Part shown: positions 4,973 to 5,705 of the stretch, piece by piece
Layout of the letters: each line of letters opens with the position of its first letter
How positions within the stretch are numbered: position 1 is the stretch's first letter
From: CAYRGG01 sp964423745
GTDB taxonomy: Bacteria; Pseudomonadota; Gammaproteobacteria; Competibacterales; Competibacteraceae
DNA: 5,705 nucleotides
Reading direction: 5' to 3'
Assembly: GCA_964423745.1 (NCBI GenBank)
Contig: CAYRGG010000127.1
Location: forward strand, 1-5,705
Program-made: the position numbers and the translations under genes
Notes under the pieces: model-generated
Database searches by the model: none
What the model saw: the letters and a program-made list of their open reading frames with translations, nothing else
Told to the model about the DNA's origin: nothing

Positions 4973-5260
4973 TTACCGCAGATCAGTAAAGACCTCAGGA
5001 TGTTGCTCCGCTACCCGCAATAAGGATCTTGCCGGTCCTTGTGGTTTACGCCGACCTTGCTCCCAATCTTGAAGGGTCCGCGTACTCACCCCCATGAGAC
5101 TTGCAAACGCCGACTGTGATAACTTGAGCTTGTTTCGAATAACCTGGGGTGGTGAAGGCTCACTGAGCGTGTAGGTGTTGAGTTCTTTCTTCCCCGCTTT
5201 GTACGCTTTAATTTCTCGAAGGCCGTCGAGAATTTCTTGACCAATATTGCGCTTACTCAT
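4973..5260 (-). CDS. higA: HigA-type antitoxin, XRE helix-turn-helix
   Basis: A 95-residue antitoxin. The N-terminal 40 residues (GQEILDGLREIKAYKAGKK and following) should fold onto the toxin. Residues 41-83 form a Cro/XRE helix-turn-helix: IRNKLKLSQSAFASLMGVS, then TRTLQDWEQGRRKPQGPA, including the typical W-E-Q-G-R-R-x-P end of the recognition region. This arrangement matches HigA2-like antitoxins, which bind the operon's own operator. The ATG at 5260-5258 overlaps the toxin stop by 8 bases, giving coupled translation. A TTG 18 bases upstream keeps the frame open but is not needed. Candidate operator palindromes lie upstream of the toxin gene. Both partners look intact. Confidence 0.9.
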   Translation of the reverse strand: MSKRNIGQEILDGLREIKAYKAGKKELNTYTLSEPSPPQVIRNKLKLSQSAFASLMGVSTRTLQDWEQGRRKPQGPARSLLRVAEQHPEVFTDLR

Positions 5261-5564
5261 CTTCAATTTCCTGGGCAATTTGTTTTAATAAATGACCGGG
5301 TATTGTTGACCTATCACTTTTCGCATAAACAGTCAGCAGCCACAGTTCATCAACCGCCACTTTCCAGTAATAGATGACTCGGATACCACTACGTTTACCT
5401 TTGCCTGATGAAGACCAACGCACTTTCCTAACTCCGCCACTGCCAGGCACAATATCACCGGCATCGGGATGTGCAAGTAAATACCACTGTAGCGCCAGGT
5501 ATTCGTCGTCATTTAAATAACGAGGCAACAATTTAGTGAAGAGGGAGGTTTCAACAAATACCAT
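5253..5564 (-). CDS. higB: HigB-type toxin, RelE/ParE superfamily
   Basis: A 103-residue toxin of the HigB2-like RelE group, ribosome-dependent mRNA endonucleases. Motifs in order are LPRYLNDDEYLALQWYLLAHPDAGDIVPGSGG in outline (residues 13-44), then VRKVRW (45-50), GKGKRSGIRVIYYW (54-67) and LWLLTVYAKSD (74-84). These carry the basic and aromatic residues (Lys47, Arg49, Lys57, Arg58, Arg62, Tyr79, Lys82) expected to line the active site. Length is normal for the family. The toxin gene precedes the antitoxin, the usual higBA order. A -10 box only 8 bases before the ATG and the lack of a Shine-Dalgarno imply a leaderless or nearly leaderless message. Chromosomal integrons commonly hold such modules, which are thought to stabilise the array. 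Confidence 0.92.
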   Translation of the reverse strand: MVFVETSLFTKLLPRYLNDDEYLALQWYLLAHPDAGDIVPGSGGVRKVRWSSSGKGKRSGIRVIYYWKVAVDELWLLTVYAKSDRSTIPGHLLKQIAQEIEDE

Positions 5565-5572
5565 AGCTTCGC

Positions 5573-5578
5573 ATTATA
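5573..5578 (-). promoter_or_regulatory. -10 box of the HigBA-type operon
   Basis: A perfect TATAAT on the minus strand, ending 8 bases before the toxin ATG. No strong -35 is visible at 16-18 bases (the best is TGGCAA at 16), so activity may be modest. It lies in the only non-coding DNA of this cassette, where a TA promoter is expected. Confidence 0.55.
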
Positions 5579-5608
5579 CGGCAAAGCCGTATTTTTGCCA
5601 TGGCTTTG
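5577..5608. promoter_or_regulatory. Candidate operator palindromes upstream of the HigBA-type operon
   Basis: TACGGC-AAA-GCCGTA (5577-5591) is a perfect inverted repeat that overlaps the -10 box. An overlapping longer repeat pairs CAAAGCC (5582-5588) with GGCTTTG (5602-5608), and GCCATGGC (5597-5604) is itself a palindrome. Inverted repeats over the core promoter are what an autorepressing helix-turn-helix antitoxin would bind. The T-run after the first palindrome also resembles a terminator on the plus strand, but no plus-strand gene leads into it. Confidence 0.5.
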
Positions 5609-5635
5609 TAGTTTAGTCGCCACGGCTGTTGCAGT

Positions 5636-5705
5636 GCCTAACATTAAAGCTAACCGGCCGGCTTTGAGCGTGAGCGAAAAAGCCGGTCCGGTTGAAGCGG
5701 TTGTT
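5636..5705 (-). repeat. attC site of the next upstream cassette, cut by the window edge
   Basis: Core GCCTAAC (5636-5642), arms CTAACCGGCCGGCTTT and AAAGCCGGTCCGGTTGAA around a GAGCGTGAGCGAA loop, then GCGGTTGTT. The window ends on the GTT of the second core, whose remaining bases are outside. It matches the site at 675-750 almost base for base, so both belong to one attC family. It ends a cassette whose gene lies beyond the right edge. Confidence 0.9.

Noticed and set aside
4691..5023. 110-residue plus-strand frame across 4691-5023
   Set aside because: It spans an attC and lies antisense to both the small membrane protein and the antitoxin gene. Its composition is that of a shadow frame.
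5577..5596. Rho-independent terminator on the plus strand (palindrome plus T-run)
   Set aside because: No plus-strand gene leads into it, and it overlaps the -10 box of the TA operon. An operator role is the better explanation.
1..5705. CRISPR array, since near-identical repeats recur
   Set aside because: The repeats are 64-76 bp imperfect palindromes separated by 0.5-2.3 kb with genes between them, and they carry integron core sites. There are no short regular spacers and no cas genes.

Overview
The window is a stretch of integron gene-cassette array. Five complete attC recombination sites, one attC cut by the right edge and one collapsed attC-like remnant separate short, unrelated genes. 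Every supported gene lies on the minus strand, and the stem asymmetry of the attC sites points the same way: the extra unpaired G is in the right-hand stem half on the plus strand, so the plus strand here is the recombinogenic attC bottom strand. The array therefore reads from high to low coordinates, and an integrase/attI platform, if present, should lie beyond position 5705. No integrase gene is visible. Long arrays of unselected cassettes without resistance genes, with sites of one style and internal toxin-antitoxin (TA) modules, are typical of sedentary chromosomal integrons of environmental, often marine, Gammaproteobacteria. The attC sites (64-76 bp) are much shorter than Vibrio cholerae VCR repeats. 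No genus can be named from this sequence.

Layout in transcription order (right to left): (1) a partial attC at the right edge, belonging to the cassette beyond the window; (2) a toxin-first HigB/HigA-type TA cassette (5564-4973) ending in attC 4893-4966; (3) a two-gene cassette with a 77-residue two-helix membrane protein and a 405-residue predicted lipoprotein joined by an ATGA overlap, ending in a 24-bp collapsed attC (3225-3248); (4) a PIN-domain nuclease toxin overlapping a 58-residue presumed antitoxin (3191-2573), ending in attC 2505-2578; (5) a Shedu/DUF4263-type nuclease gene (2487-1402), ending in attC 1338-1401; (6) a membrane-anchored protein, possibly DUF4760-like (1325-786), ending in attC 675-750; (7) a SnoaL-like/NTF2-fold protein (660-214), ending in attC 51-124, whose outer core carries a change in the conserved GTT triplet; (8) the first bases of a further cassette (41-1).

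Cassette boundaries can be checked internally. In an excised circle the first core half and the R'' core of the cassette's own attC should be complementary. This holds perfectly for five cassettes (HigBA, PIN/antitoxin, Shedu, DUF4760-like, SnoaL). It fails only for the lipoprotein cassette, whose attC has collapsed, so it may now move only as a unit with the PIN TA cassette. The genes do not form a pathway. The common themes are TA modules that stabilise the array, one probable anti-phage nuclease, and membrane-associated proteins of unknown role. The most novel content is the small membrane protein plus lipoprotein pair, which has internal peptide duplications and no family that I recognise.
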